Counted from the first letter of the stretch, positions 6,705-13,332 are shown. The stretch: DNA of 16,553 nt from an uncultured Clostridia bacterium (GCA_934615235.1 CAKTTL010000062.1:1-16553); one strand, 5' to 3'. Translations and numbers: made by a program. The notes: generated by a model from the sequence alone, not told the origin.

Positions 6705-7846
6705 CAGCCTTCTACCAGCGCCACGGCGTGCGCGGAAACGCCGAGCCCTTCGCCTTCGAAGCCCATGCCTTCGGTCGTCGTGGCCTTCACGCTGACGCGG
6801 GAAACGTCGATTTGCAGCGCGCCGGCGACGTTGCGCCGCATCTGCTCGATGTACGGCTTCAGCTTCGGCCGCTGCGCGAGGATCGTCACGTCGACGTTGT
6901 TTACAGCCGCGCCCTGCGCGGCGAGGAGCGCCGCCACCTCCCGCAGCAAAAGCAGCGACGAGACGCCCCTGTATTGCGCGTCGCTGTCCGGGAAATGGCC
7001 GCCGATATCGCCCAGCGCCAGCGCGCCCAGCAGCGCGTCCATCAGCGCGTGCAGCGCAACGTCCGCGTCGCTGTGGCCCAGCAGCCCCTTTTCGTATGGG
7101 ATTTCCACGCCGCACAGGATCAGTTTGCGATCCTCGACCAGCCTGTGCGCGTCGTATCCGTGTCCCATGCGCAGCATCGGTTCACCCCCGTTTTTCTGAA
7201 TACGCGTCCGCGCGATGACCAGATCTTCCGGCCGCGTAAGCTTGATATTGCCCGCCTCGCCCTCGACAAGGCGCACGGTATGCCCGCAGGCTTCCATCGC
7301 GCGCGCATCGTCCGTCGCGCTTTCGCCGCGCGCCTGCAGCGTTTCAATCGCCGCGCGCAGCTCAGCCGCGCGGAACGCCTGCGGGGTCTGCATCGCCCAG
7401 AGCGTCTCGCGCGGCAGCGTCTCCTGCACGCAGCCGTTCTCGTCCGCGCGCTTGATCGTATCGGTTACCGGCATGGCGGCCACGCCGCTGCCGTATTTTT
7501 GCACGGATTCGATGCACCTTGCAATGATTTGCCGCGTAACAAACGGGCGCGCCGCGTCGTGCACGAGGACGATTTCCGCGTCCTCCGGCAGCGCGCGCAG
7601 GCCGTTGAGCACCGAGGCCTGACGCGTATCGCCGCCGGGCGCGAGCGTTACGGGCAGATTAAGCGCCCGCACCGTTTCCTCGTCCTCCGCGCGATAGACG
7701 ACCACGACGCCGTCCGTCAATCCGTCGAACGCGCGCACCGAGCGCTCCAATACCGTCTCTCCGCCCAGCGCCGCCAGCGTTTTATTGATGGAAAGCCCCA
7801 TGCGCGTGCCGCTTCCTGCGGCCACGATCACCGCCCAGACGCTCAC
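6704..7846 (-). CDS. ispDF: Bifunctional IspD/IspF (MEP cytidylyltransferase and MEcPP synthase)
   Basis: This 380-aa fused enzyme performs two steps of the MEP isoprenoid pathway: CTP plus MEP to CDP-ME (IspD) and CDP-ME 2-phosphate to MEcPP (IspF). The IspD half (1 to about 215) has AAGSGTRMG with Arg15, Lys22, VHDAARPF (95-102) and the NIKLTRPED segment with Lys202. The IspF half (226-380) has the metal ligands Asp232, His234 and His266 in GHGYDAHR and DVALHALMDALLGA, plus KATTTEGMGFEGEGLG. All expected catalytic residues are present. The start is GTG at 7846, overlapping the rqcP stop by 4 nt (GTGA); translation further upstream would only reread rqcP in another frame. IspD and IspF act at non-consecutive steps, with IspE between them; ispE is not in this window. 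Confidence 0.95.
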   Translation of the reverse strand: MSVWAVIVAAGSGTRMGLSINKTLAALGGETVLERSVRAFDGLTDGVVVVYRAEDEETVRALNLPVTLAPGGDTRQASVLNGLRALPEDAEIVLVHDAARPFVTRQIIARCIESVQKYGSGVAAMPVTDTIKRADENGCVQETLPRETLWAMQTPQAFRAAELRAAIETLQARGESATDDARAMEACGHTVRLVEGEAGNIKLTRPEDLVIARTRIQKNGGEPMLRMGHGYDAHRLVEDRKLILCGVEIPYEKGLLGHSDADVALHALMDALLGALALGDIGGHFPDSDAQYRGVSSLLLLREVAALLAAQGAAVNNVDVTILAQRPKLKPYIEQMRRNVAGALQIDVSRVSVKATTTEGMGFEGEGLGVSAHAVALVEG

Positions 7847-8088
7847 GGATTGAGCGTGCGGTACATATCCGCCGCCTCGGCCTTGGGGGCGTGTTCGCTG
7901 ATGGACAGCACCTCGTAGCGGCTTGCACGATCGCCGAAGCGAATCTCGAGCACATCGCCGATTTTGACCTCCGCGCCCGGCTTGGCCACCTTGCCGTTGA
8001 TGCAGACGTGCCCGCCGTCGCACGCGTCGTTGGCAACAGTGCGGCGCTTGATAATGCGGGAAACCTTCAAATACTTATCCAGTCGCAT
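7843..8088 (-). CDS. rqcP: RqcP (YabO-type) S4-domain protein of ribosome quality control
   Basis: The 81-aa product is a single S4 RNA-binding domain: MRLDKYLKVSRIIKRR, then ACDGGHVCINGKVAKPGAEVKIGDVLEIRFG, the family's hallmark order. In Bacillus the homologue works with RqcH on obstructed 50S subunits to add alanine tails to stalled peptides. The ATG at 8088 has AAGGAGGAG about 9 nt upstream. It is translationally coupled to ispDF. Being downstream of a hup gene is the usual clostridial setting for yabO/rqcP; here a structured 324-bp element separates the two, and the sporulation genes yabP and yabQ that often follow are replaced by ispDF. No clear promoter of its own is seen between the hairpin at 8118-8137 and the start. 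Confidence 0.92.
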   Translation of the reverse strand: MRLDKYLKVSRIIKRRTVANDACDGGHVCINGKVAKPGAEVKIGDVLEIRFGDRASRYEVLSISEHAPKAEAADMYRTLNP

Positions 8089-8110
8089 ATCGTTTTCTCC
8101 TCCTTATTTC

Positions 8111-8138
8111 AAAAAGAGCCCGTGCAAACGCACGGGCC
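8111..8138 (-). terminator. Hairpin with U-tract between the structured element and rqcP
   Basis: A perfect 8-bp stem, GCCCGTGC/GCACGGGC (8118-8125 and 8130-8137) with a 4-nt loop, is followed on the minus strand by TCTTTTT (to 8111). It looks like an intrinsic terminator for leftward transcripts from hup. Since rqcP starts 23 nt later with no obvious promoter, it may act as a leaky attenuator instead. Confidence 0.65.
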
Positions 8139-8141
8139 CTG

Positions 8142-8465
8142 GGGTGTATCTGAAAAAGGAAGAGGCGACAGCACGAGCGGATTTTTCGTCAGTTCAAGGA
8201 GGGAAGCCGAAGGTTTAGCGGGGCTAAATCGGGGGCAATACCGCATAATTCGCGTGAAGGATGACGAGATGGATTTGCGTCGGATGCGAATTGCAGATTT
8301 CGCAGGCGTACCGGCGGTACGTCAAGAAAGCTGCAAGCAGCAGACGGCGTAAAGGCGTCCGTCAGCCTTTGCGCGATATTGTGCGGGATTGCCCCAAGCT
8401 TCCCGACGCCGAAATGGCGGAAAAGACGCCGTGATGGAGTCTCAGGGAATTTTTCAGATACACCC
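8142..8465 (+). ncRNA. Candidate large structured noncoding RNA (or structured mobile repeat) between hup and rqcP
   Basis: The 393-nt gap between rqcP and hup is nearly filled by a 324-bp element bounded by a perfect 16-bp inverted repeat (GGGTGTATCTGAAAAA at 8142-8157, its complement at 8450-8465). Nested inside are GGGAAGC/GCTTCCC (8201-8207 with 8398-8404) and a long stem starting GGGGCAAT/ATTGCCCC with continued pairing through CCGCATAAT (8232-8249 with 8379-8395). There are local hairpins at 8212-8230, 8262-8282, 8285-8304, 8307-8321, 8347-8374 and about 8406-8419; the 8347-8374 stem overlaps the outer end of the long stem, so those two may alternate. At least three stems contain a G-U pair when read on the plus strand that would be an A-C mismatch on the minus strand (8213-8229, 8350-8371 and one in the long stem), which favours plus transcription. 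No clear plus promoter or U-tract is seen. The U-tract hairpin at 8111-8138 argues the other way. It lacks the hallmarks of RNase P, tmRNA, SRP or 6S RNA that I know. A transposon-derived repeat with terminal inverted repeats is the main alternative. Confidence 0.55.
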
Positions 8466-8481
8466 TCCGCCTTTTGCTAAA

Positions 8482-8754
8482 TCAGTTGAGGCTCTCGCGA
8501 AGCGTCTTGCCGGCCTTGAAAACGGGGGCCTTGCTCGCTTCGATGGCGATGGTCTCGCCGGTACGCGGGTTGCGGGCGTTGCGGGCCGGACGCTCGCGGA
8601 CTTCGAAAGTGCCGAATCCAACAACCTGAACGCGCTCGCCTTTCTTCATGCTTTCAATCACGGTTTCGACAAAAGCGCCGGTGAACTTCTCTGCGTCCTT
8701 CTTGGTCATGCCGGTTTTCTCGGCGATCGCAGCGCAAAGTTCGGATTTGTTCAT
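8482..8754 (-). CDS. hup: HU family DNA-binding protein
   Basis: The 90-aa histone-like protein has the full HU signature: MNKSEL start, an amphipathic helical dimerisation half (to about 45), GFGTFEVRERPARNARNPRTGE (47-68), which forms the DNA-gripping arm, and the closing APVFKAGKTLRESLN. It bends and compacts the nucleoid as a dimer. Length is exactly that of the family. The ATG at 8754 has AAGGAGG 10 nt upstream. On the 3' side lies the structured element and then rqcP, reflecting the conserved hup-yabO pairing of Clostridia. A sigma-H-like promoter is proposed upstream. Confidence 0.97.
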   Translation of the reverse strand: MNKSELCAAIAEKTGMTKKDAEKFTGAFVETVIESMKKGERVQVVGFGTFEVRERPARNARNPRTGETIAIEASKAPVFKAGKTLRESLN

Positions 8755-8802
8755 GGTTTGATTTCCTCCTTGTTTTCCTGGATACGTACGCCGTATTCAG
8801 CT

Positions 8803-8830
8803 ATTCGTCTCTATCCGGATATTTTCCTGC
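8803..8830 (-). promoter_or_regulatory. Possible sigma-H-type promoter upstream of hup
   Basis: On the minus strand GCAGGAAAA (8830-8822) and GACGAAT (8809-8803), spaced by 12 nt, match the Bacillus sigma-H pattern RnAGGAwWW-N11/12-RnnGAAT at every specified position. Transcription would start about 40 nt before the hup ATG. A housekeeping alternative (TTGAAA just upstream) has no good -10 at 17 nt. Short degenerate matches can occur by chance. Confidence 0.35.
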
Positions 8831-8889
8831 CGGTTTCAAGAAAAAAATGAAAATTTTCTTTGTTTTACTTGAAAAACAGCCCCTGCACG

Positions 8890-9273
8890 CTAAAAAACGT
8901 TGCTCCATGTCACGTCGTCGCGGTGATGCAGGTGTTCGAGCGCCTCGCGCAGAAGCGTCGCGTTTTCCAGCGTCGTCGCGCGGCTGTCGTTCTCCAGCCC
9001 GCACAGGACGAGCTGCAGCTTTTCGCGCACCTCGTCCGTATCCTCGTGGCAGACCCACAATTGCAGCCATGTCTCCCATCCGCGCCAGATTTCCTCCAGC
9101 CGCTTTGCGGCCTGATACGCGCTTTCCGGCTCGCCCGCGCGCATGGCGGAGAGAATCTCCCCGGCGTATCGCTGCCCCTCCAGCGAGATATGCCGCGCCG
9201 CCGTCATCGTGCCGATTCCCAGCGCGAGCAGCAGCGGCAGCGTGATCACAATCGAAAGCACCTTCCCGCGCAT
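8890..9273 (-). CDS. DUF4363-like membrane-anchored protein
   Basis: This 127-aa protein has one N-terminal hydrophobic segment (about residues 5-25, VLSIVITLPLLLALGIGTMT) followed by a helical, acidic extracytoplasmic part with conserved-looking Trp residues (EIWRGWETWLQLWVCHED). Its position directly after a DUF421 gene and the TM-plus-helical layout match the DUF4363 family of spore-formers, whose function is unknown. The start at 9273 lies 1 nt after the DUF421 stop, with an AAAAGGCGG site inside that gene; an upstream ATG at 9300 would give a 9-residue longer, overlapping product. No convincing terminator follows. Confidence 0.7.
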   Translation of the reverse strand: MRGKVLSIVITLPLLLALGIGTMTAARHISLEGQRYAGEILSAMRAGEPESAYQAAKRLEEIWRGWETWLQLWVCHEDTDEVREKLQLVLCGLENDSRATTLENATLLREALEHLHHRDDVTWSNVF

Positions 9274-9274
9274 G

Positions 9275-10000
9275 CTACCAGACCGCCTTTTCAGGCGCAA
9301 GCGCCTGTACGATTTTCAGCCGCGGCTTTTCCCCCCTGCCCTGCACAAAGAGCATGCCAGCCGTATCCAGGCTCGCCAGCAGCACCTCGCCCGGCTCGGA
9401 AAAGCCCAGCCCCTCCAGCGCCCTGCGCAGCCAGCTTTCGTCCAGTCCGCCCCTTTTCAGGTTGGAGCGCTCGATCTCCCCGTCCTGTACGAGCGTGAGC
9501 GGAATGCCCTCGTATCCTGTCGCGAGATTCAGGTCGGCGGGCGTGGCGGCGCGGTAAGCGCTTTTGGGGAACACGCTCATCTTCCCGCTCGTTTCCAGAA
9601 TCGCCGTCCCTACCTCCGCCGGGTTGAGGATGCCCGCCGCGCGCATTTCCTCCAGCAGATCGTTGAGATTGTAGCAGCTGCGCAGCAGCTCGTCCTTTTG
9701 AATCACCCCGCGGCGGATGAGCACGCTTGGCGTGCCGTTGAGGAACTCGCGCGCCCGCTGGCTTTTCACGCTCGCGATGGAAAACGCGCTGTGCAGAACC
9801 ATCAGCGTCAGCATCGGAACGATGCCGTAAATCAGCGGCACGCCGATATCCTCCATCGGCGTCGCGGCAAGCTCGGCGATCATGATGGCGATAACCAGCT
9901 CGTAGGGCTGCAGCTGCCCCACCTGCCGCTTGCCCATCACGCGCACGACGAACACGGCCGATAAAAACAGAATCGTCGCCCGCAAAAGCACCGTCAGCAT
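9275..10000 (-). CDS. DUF421 (YetF/YdfR-like) membrane protein
   Basis: The 241-aa product has three N-terminal membrane spans (about residues 3-20, 33-50 and 52-72) carrying the family motif VVRVMGKRQVGQLQPYELVIAI, followed by two cytoplasmic segments: GTPSVLIRRGVI, then the LNDLLEEMRAAGI helix and the GKMSVFPKS strand region. This is the standard YetF architecture. Bacillus relatives are spore- or membrane-associated, but no biochemical role is established. The ATG at 10000 has AAGGGAGG 6 nt upstream; an in-frame ATG further up has no ribosome site and adds non-family residues. It forms a two-gene unit with the DUF4363 gene. Confidence 0.88.
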   Translation of the reverse strand: MLTVLLRATILFLSAVFVVRVMGKRQVGQLQPYELVIAIMIAELAATPMEDIGVPLIYGIVPMLTLMVLHSAFSIASVKSQRAREFLNGTPSVLIRRGVIQKDELLRSCYNLNDLLEEMRAAGILNPAEVGTAILETSGKMSVFPKSAYRAATPADLNLATGYEGIPLTLVQDGEIERSNLKRGGLDESWLRRALEGLGFSEPGEVLLASLDTAGMLFVQGRGEKPRLKIVQALAPEKAVW

Positions 10001-10012
10001 CGAAAGCCTCCC

Positions 10013-10041
10013 TTTACAATTCCGGCAAATGCCTGTACAAT
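10013..10041 (+). promoter_or_regulatory. Promoter of the methionine sulfoxide reductase gene
   Basis: TTTACA (10013-10018) and TACAAT (10036-10041) are separated by 17 nt, about 40 nt upstream of the ATG. The region is shared with the divergent DUF421 promoter. Confidence 0.65.
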
Positions 10042-10053
10042 GCATGTGAATCC

Positions 10054-10082
10054 ATTATAAAGTATAGAAGGGATATTCCCCA
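10054..10082 (-). promoter_or_regulatory. Possible promoter of the DUF421-DUF4363 unit
   Basis: A perfect TATAAT lies on the minus strand at 10059-10054, about 50 nt before the DUF421 start. The hexamer 17 nt upstream (TGGGGA, 10082-10077) matches the -35 consensus at only three positions, so the assignment rests mainly on the -10. It overlaps the ribosome site and start of the divergent gene. Confidence 0.4.
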
Positions 10083-10534
10083 TGAACGAATTGCTTGAAA
10101 ACGCGCGCGCCCTGCTGGACGCGTCGCATCCGGCGGTCACCACGCTTTCAAACGCGGCGGCGCTTCTGGCCGGCGCGCTTGAAAACGTCAACTGGACCGG
10201 CTTTTACCTGCTTGAAGAAGACGGCGCGCTCTGGCTCGGTCCCTTTCAGGGCAAGCCCGCGTGCGTACGCATCGCGTCCGGCCGCGGCGTATGCGGCACG
10301 GCGTTTGAAAAAAACGAAACGCTCGTCGTGCCCGACGTGCATGCGTTTCCCGGCCATATCGCCTGCGACAGCGCTTCGCGCTCGGAAATCGTTATCCCGC
10401 TGCGCCGCGCGGACGGCGCGCCCTTCGGCGTGATGGACATCGACAGTCCCGAGCCGGATCGCTTTTCCTCCGGGGACGCAGCGCTGCTGGAAGAGTTCGC
10501 GCGCATCGTCGAGTCGCGCTGTCACCTGCGCTGA
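10082..10534 (+). CDS. msrC: Free-methionine-(R)-sulfoxide reductase (GAF-domain fRMsr)
   Basis: The 150-aa single GAF domain reduces free methionine-(R)-sulfoxide, using thioredoxin as reductant, as part of oxidative damage repair. The three family cysteines are present at Cys61 (KPACVRI), Cys71 (GVCGTA) and Cys95 (IACDS), with spacings of 10 and 24 that agree with the E. coli enzyme as I recall it (84, 94, 118). NWTGFYLL, LVVPDVHAFPGHIACD, SEIVIP and GVMDIDSP are further family segments. The ATG at 10082 has AGAAGGG about 9 nt upstream. Its last 13 bases overlap the 3' end of the convergent transporter gene. Confidence 0.93.
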   Translation: MNELLENARALLDASHPAVTTLSNAAALLAGALENVNWTGFYLLEEDGALWLGPFQGKPACVRIASGRGVCGTAFEKNETLVVPDVHAFPGHIACDSASRSEIVIPLRRADGAPFGVMDIDSPEPDRFSSGDAALLEEFARIVESRCHLR

Positions 10535-10950
10535 AACAGCAGCACCCCGCCGATCATCGCCGCAAGCCCCGCCCATTGCCGCCAGGTAAACGGCGCTTTT
10601 TCCGTGCCGAACCAGCCGAACGCATCAAACGCCGCGGCGGTAAGCAGCTGCGCGACGAGAATAATGGAAACAGCCGCCCCGGGGCCGAGCCGGCGCGTGG
10701 CAAGCATCACCGTCAGGGTAATGACAAGCCCGAGCGCGCCGCCGAGCCAGTAGACCTTGCTGGTTTCCCCGAGCTGGCGCACCTGTCCGTCGCGGACAAT
10801 CCACGCGGCGGCGACGGCCAGCACGGCCGCCACCAGCTGCACAAACGCGCCGGACGTAAAAAGGCCCGCTTTTTCCGAAAGCCTGGCGTTGAACACGCCC
10901 TGCAGGCTCATCGCCGCGCCCGCGACGATCGCCGTTACCACTCCGATCAT
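10522..10950 (-). CDS. Small DMT-family transporter (YdcZ/DUF606 type)
   Basis: The 142-aa hydrophobic protein has four to five predicted membrane spans and the half-size DMT pattern: an opening helix ending AGAAMSLQGVFNARLSEKAG, a central GGALGLVITLTVMLATRRLGPG and a closing AGLAAMIGGVLLFQRR. YdcZ/DUF606 proteins are about 140-150 aa and presumably work as dimers; the substrate is unknown. The ATG at 10950 has GGAGGG 7 nt upstream; an earlier in-frame ATG lacks a ribosome site. It is divergent from the flavodoxin gene (59 nt apart) and converges on msrC with overlapping 3' ends. Confidence 0.85.
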   Translation of the reverse strand: MIGVVTAIVAGAAMSLQGVFNARLSEKAGLFTSGAFVQLVAAVLAVAAAWIVRDGQVRQLGETSKVYWLGGALGLVITLTVMLATRRLGPGAAVSIILVAQLLTAAAFDAFGWFGTEKAPFTWRQWAGLAAMIGGVLLFQRR

Positions 10951-11009
10951 TCCTTCACCCTCCGCGCACAGCATGCCCGCCGGGCGCGGATTCTATACGG
11001 GAGGCAAGT

Positions 11010-11510
11010 ATGAAAACACTGATCGCTTACGCCACAAAATACGGCGGCACGCGCCTTTGCGCCGAACGCATCGCGAAAAAGCTGCCGGGAGAAACGACGT
11101 TTTACTCGATCGGCGAGGGCGAAATGCCCGCGCTTTCCGGCTTCGACGGCGTGATTTTCGGCACGTCCGTCTATATGGGACAGCCGCTGAAAACCGCCAG
11201 GCGTTTTTTGAAAGCGCACGGCGCGGAACTGATGCAAAAGCGCCTCGGGCTTTTCCTGTGCTGCGTGCAGGATGTGAACAAGAGCGTCGCCGACCAGGTG
11301 GAGGTCGCCTTCCCGCGCAAAATGCGCGAGCATGCGTGCGTCATCGGCGCGCTGGGCGGCGTGGTAAATTTTGACAAACTGCGCGGGTTCGATAAATTCC
11401 TGATGGGCCTCATCTCCGGCGATCTGCGCAGGAAGGCGAATACAAACGTCGTTTCCACGCTCAGCGACGCGCGCATCGACCAATTCGTCGCGACATATTG
11501 TAAAGCGTGA
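11010..11510 (+). CDS. Flavodoxin-domain protein (HemG/Flavodoxin_5-like)
   Basis: The 166-aa protein begins with the flavodoxin pattern MKTLIAYATKYGGTR, where the ATKYGGT loop would bind FMN phosphate, continues with the FDGVIFGTSVYMGQP segment and ends with FDKFLMGLISGDLRRK. This resembles the HemG-like branch (protoporphyrinogen oxidase-like flavodoxins) rather than short electron-carrier flavodoxins. No haem genes are nearby, so a HemG role is not supported by context; a general FMN-dependent redox role is the safer reading. The start at 11010 has a GGGAGG site 6 nt upstream. The neighbouring methionine sulfoxide reductase hints at a redox theme but lies in a separate unit. Confidence 0.85.
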   Translation: MKTLIAYATKYGGTRLCAERIAKKLPGETTFYSIGEGEMPALSGFDGVIFGTSVYMGQPLKTARRFLKAHGAELMQKRLGLFLCCVQDVNKSVADQVEVAFPRKMREHACVIGALGGVVNFDKLRGFDKFLMGLISGDLRRKANTNVVSTLSDARIDQFVATYCKA

Positions 11511-11532
11511 TTTTTCCGGAAATCGTTTCATC

Positions 11533-11561
11533 TGTACAAACGTCCGCCAATCCTGTATACT
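11533..11561 (+). promoter_or_regulatory. Promoter of the SpoIID-SH3 gene
   Basis: TGTACA (11533-11538) and TATACT (11556-11561) are spaced by 17 nt, about 31 nt before the chosen start. This is a housekeeping-type promoter; no sigma-E-like pattern was recognised, which is unexpected for a sporulation-only SpoIID. Confidence 0.6.
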
Positions 11562-11591
11562 GACTGCGTTATGCGAAGGGAGATGACACGC

Positions 11592-13262
11592 ATGCGAAAA
11601 CTCCTCGCCCTTTTAACGGCGCTGTGCCTGTGTTTTGCCGCGCCCTGCGCGGCTGTAAAAGCTGAAACCGCCTCCGCCGCGCAGACGGCGGACGGAACGC
11701 TGCGCGTCTGGCTGCAATCGCTCGGCGCAGTGAAAGCGCTGGGGCTGACGCTGGAAGGCGCGTACACCGTCGAGGGCGACCGCGGCTTTCGCTTCGAGCC
11801 GGGAACGGAAATCAAGCTCGGCGCGGACGGCGGCAGCATCGCGCTCGAAGTCGGCGGCGCGACGATCGATATGGGCGGCGGCTTCACGCTCATCCGCCAT
11901 CTTTCCGCAGACGGTACGGCCGGCGGCGCGTATATTCACGAGAGCGAAAAGGACACGCTCTACTGCGGCGATCTCGTCTTCAGCCTGCGGCAGGACGGCT
12001 GCCTGCGCGTGATCGTCAACATGCAGATTGAGGACTACCTCTATGGCGTCGTACCGTATGAGATGAGCGATACGTTCCCCCTCGAGGCGCTCAAGGCGCA
12101 GGCGGTCACGGCGCGCACGTACGCCATGCAGCGCGCCGCCCGCCGCGCCGCACAGGATTACGACGTCTGCGACACGACGGACGATCAGGTCTTCAAGGGA
12201 CTGGACGCGCGCTTTGAGCTGCCCATTCAGGCCGTGGACGAAACGCGCGGCCTGGTCGGCATGTATAAGGGCGGCTACGCCGAATGCTTCTATTCCGCCT
12301 CCAACGGCGGACAGACCGCGCTCGCCACCGACGTCTGGGGCGCGGGCGATTACGACTATCTCGACATGCGCGACGACCCATATGATCTTGAAAACCCGGA
12401 AAGCCTCGTCAAGACCGCAGTCATTCCGCAAAACGCGCGGGAAATGAACGCGGATCTGTACAGCCTGCTCACGCAGCAGGCGGGCGAGCTGCTCTTCCGC
12501 AAAAACGAGCTGATGGCAGGCGAGGCCGTGGGGCTTTTTGAAGTGCAGAATATCGAAGCGGTCAACCCCATTTACGGCGGCGACAGCCGGCAATACGGCA
12601 CCCTTCGCTTCACCGTCACCGCGGGCGTGCGGCGCTTTACCGGTCCTGCGACGGCAGGCGTGCAGCAGCTGGGCGAGGTGGAAATGCTCAAAGAGCCGCT
12701 CACGCTGGAACTCGATTTTTACGATCAGGTGCGCGGTACGCTCGGCCTTGCACTCAACAGCGGCAAGAGCGAACTGGTAACCGTTGAAAAGACGAAGGAC
12801 GGCTTCGTCCTATCCAGCCGCCGCTATGGCCACGGCGTAGGCATGAGCCAGCGCGGCGCACAGCGGATGGCCGGCGTTTACGGCAAAACGTGCGAGGAGA
12901 TTCTCGCTTTCTATTACCCCGGCGTGGAATGGGTCACGCTTCAATGGCAGGACGCCGGGCTGACGCAGATCGACGCGCTGCCCGAAAGCCTCGGTTACGC
13001 CAAGCCGCGCCCCACGCCTGCGCCGACTCCCGCGCCCCTGCCCGCCCTTTCCAAGGGCGAGTATTACGCGGCCGTCACCGTCGCGGGCGTGGATTCGACG
13101 CTGAACGTGCGCCGCGAACCGAGCACGCAGTCGGAAATTCTCGGCGTGCTGCGCAACGGCCAGCGCCTGATCGTCGAAGCGGAAACCGAAGACGGCTGGG
13201 CAAAAATGAAAACGGCCGAACTGGAAGGCTACGTAATGCTGAGCTTTATCGTAAAGGAATAA
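11592..13262 (+). CDS. Secreted SpoIID/LytB-domain protein with C-terminal SH3 domain
   Basis: The 556-aa exported protein has a signal peptide (residues 1 to about 25, MRKLLALLTALCLCFAAPCA), then a SpoIID/LytB domain. Its key segments are IEDYLYGVVPYEMSDTFPLE (146-165), which holds the presumed catalytic Glu157 of the SpoIID lytic transglycosylases, followed by ALKAQAVTARTYAMQ (166-180), YSASNGGQTA, and GHGVGMSQRGAQRMAG with EEILAFYYPGVE. A Pro-rich linker (PRPTPAPTPAPLPA) leads to a bacterial SH3 domain (about 493-556, LNVRREPSTQSEILGVL...GWAKMK). It should cleave peptidoglycan stripped of stem peptides. Classical SpoIID is shorter and membrane anchored without an SH3 tail, so this may be a vegetative LytB-like enzyme. 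AAGGGAG lies 9 nt before the ATG at 11592; earlier in-frame ATGs at 11571 and 11583 overlap or precede the site. Confidence 0.9.
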   Translation: MRKLLALLTALCLCFAAPCAAVKAETASAAQTADGTLRVWLQSLGAVKALGLTLEGAYTVEGDRGFRFEPGTEIKLGADGGSIALEVGGATIDMGGGFTLIRHLSADGTAGGAYIHESEKDTLYCGDLVFSLRQDGCLRVIVNMQIEDYLYGVVPYEMSDTFPLEALKAQAVTARTYAMQRAARRAAQDYDVCDTTDDQVFKGLDARFELPIQAVDETRGLVGMYKGGYAECFYSASNGGQTALATDVWGAGDYDYLDMRDDPYDLENPESLVKTAVIPQNAREMNADLYSLLTQQAGELLFRKNELMAGEAVGLFEVQNIEAVNPIYGGDSRQYGTLRFTVTAGVRRFTGPATAGVQQLGEVEMLKEPLTLELDFYDQVRGTLGLALNSGKSELVTVEKTKDGFVLSSRRYGHGVGMSQRGAQRMAGVYGKTCEEILAFYYPGVEWVTLQWQDAGLTQIDALPESLGYAKPRPTPAPTPAPLPALSKGEYYAAVTVAGVDSTLNVRREPSTQSEILGVLRNGQRLIVEAETEDGWAKMKTAELEGYVMLSFIVKE

Positions 13263-13263
13263 G

Positions 13264-13292
13264 TTGCAAAACCATTGCACGGCCGTTATAAT
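13264..13292 (+). promoter_or_regulatory. Promoter of the MreB/Mbl paralogue
   Basis: TTGCAA (13264-13269) and a perfect TATAAT (13287-13292) with 17-nt spacing begin just after the stop codon of the SpoIID gene. The leader is about 35 nt and contains the AGGAGAG ribosome site. The actin gene can therefore be expressed separately from its upstream neighbour. Confidence 0.75.
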
Positions 13293-13332
13293 GAAATGTT
13301 GTGATTTCGATTTGATGCAGGAGAGTTAAGAA

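Noticed and set aside
5487..7115. 542-codon minus-strand open frame opposite the ASCH gene and spoIIID
   Set aside because: Low-complexity Arg/Ala/Gly composition, antisense to real genes with clear domains, crosses a terminator.
6728..7918. 396-codon plus-strand open frame opposite ispDF
   Set aside because: Antisense to ispDF, whose catalytic residues are all intact; no ribosome site or motif.
8142..8465. RNase P RNA, tmRNA, SRP RNA or 6S RNA
   Set aside because: None of the conserved cores I know for these (for example the RNase P GAGGAAAGTCC segment, the tmRNA 3' ACCA and tag reading frame, or the SRP GGAAGGAAGCA loop) is present.
7891..8850. Plus-strand open frames running through the structured element and opposite hup
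   Set aside because: They cross a hairpin, are antisense to rqcP and hup, and lack ribosome sites; the base-pairing pattern explains the region better than a protein.
11511..11530. Terminator after the flavodoxin gene
   Set aside because: Only a short TTTCCGGAAA palindrome without a proper loop or U-tract.
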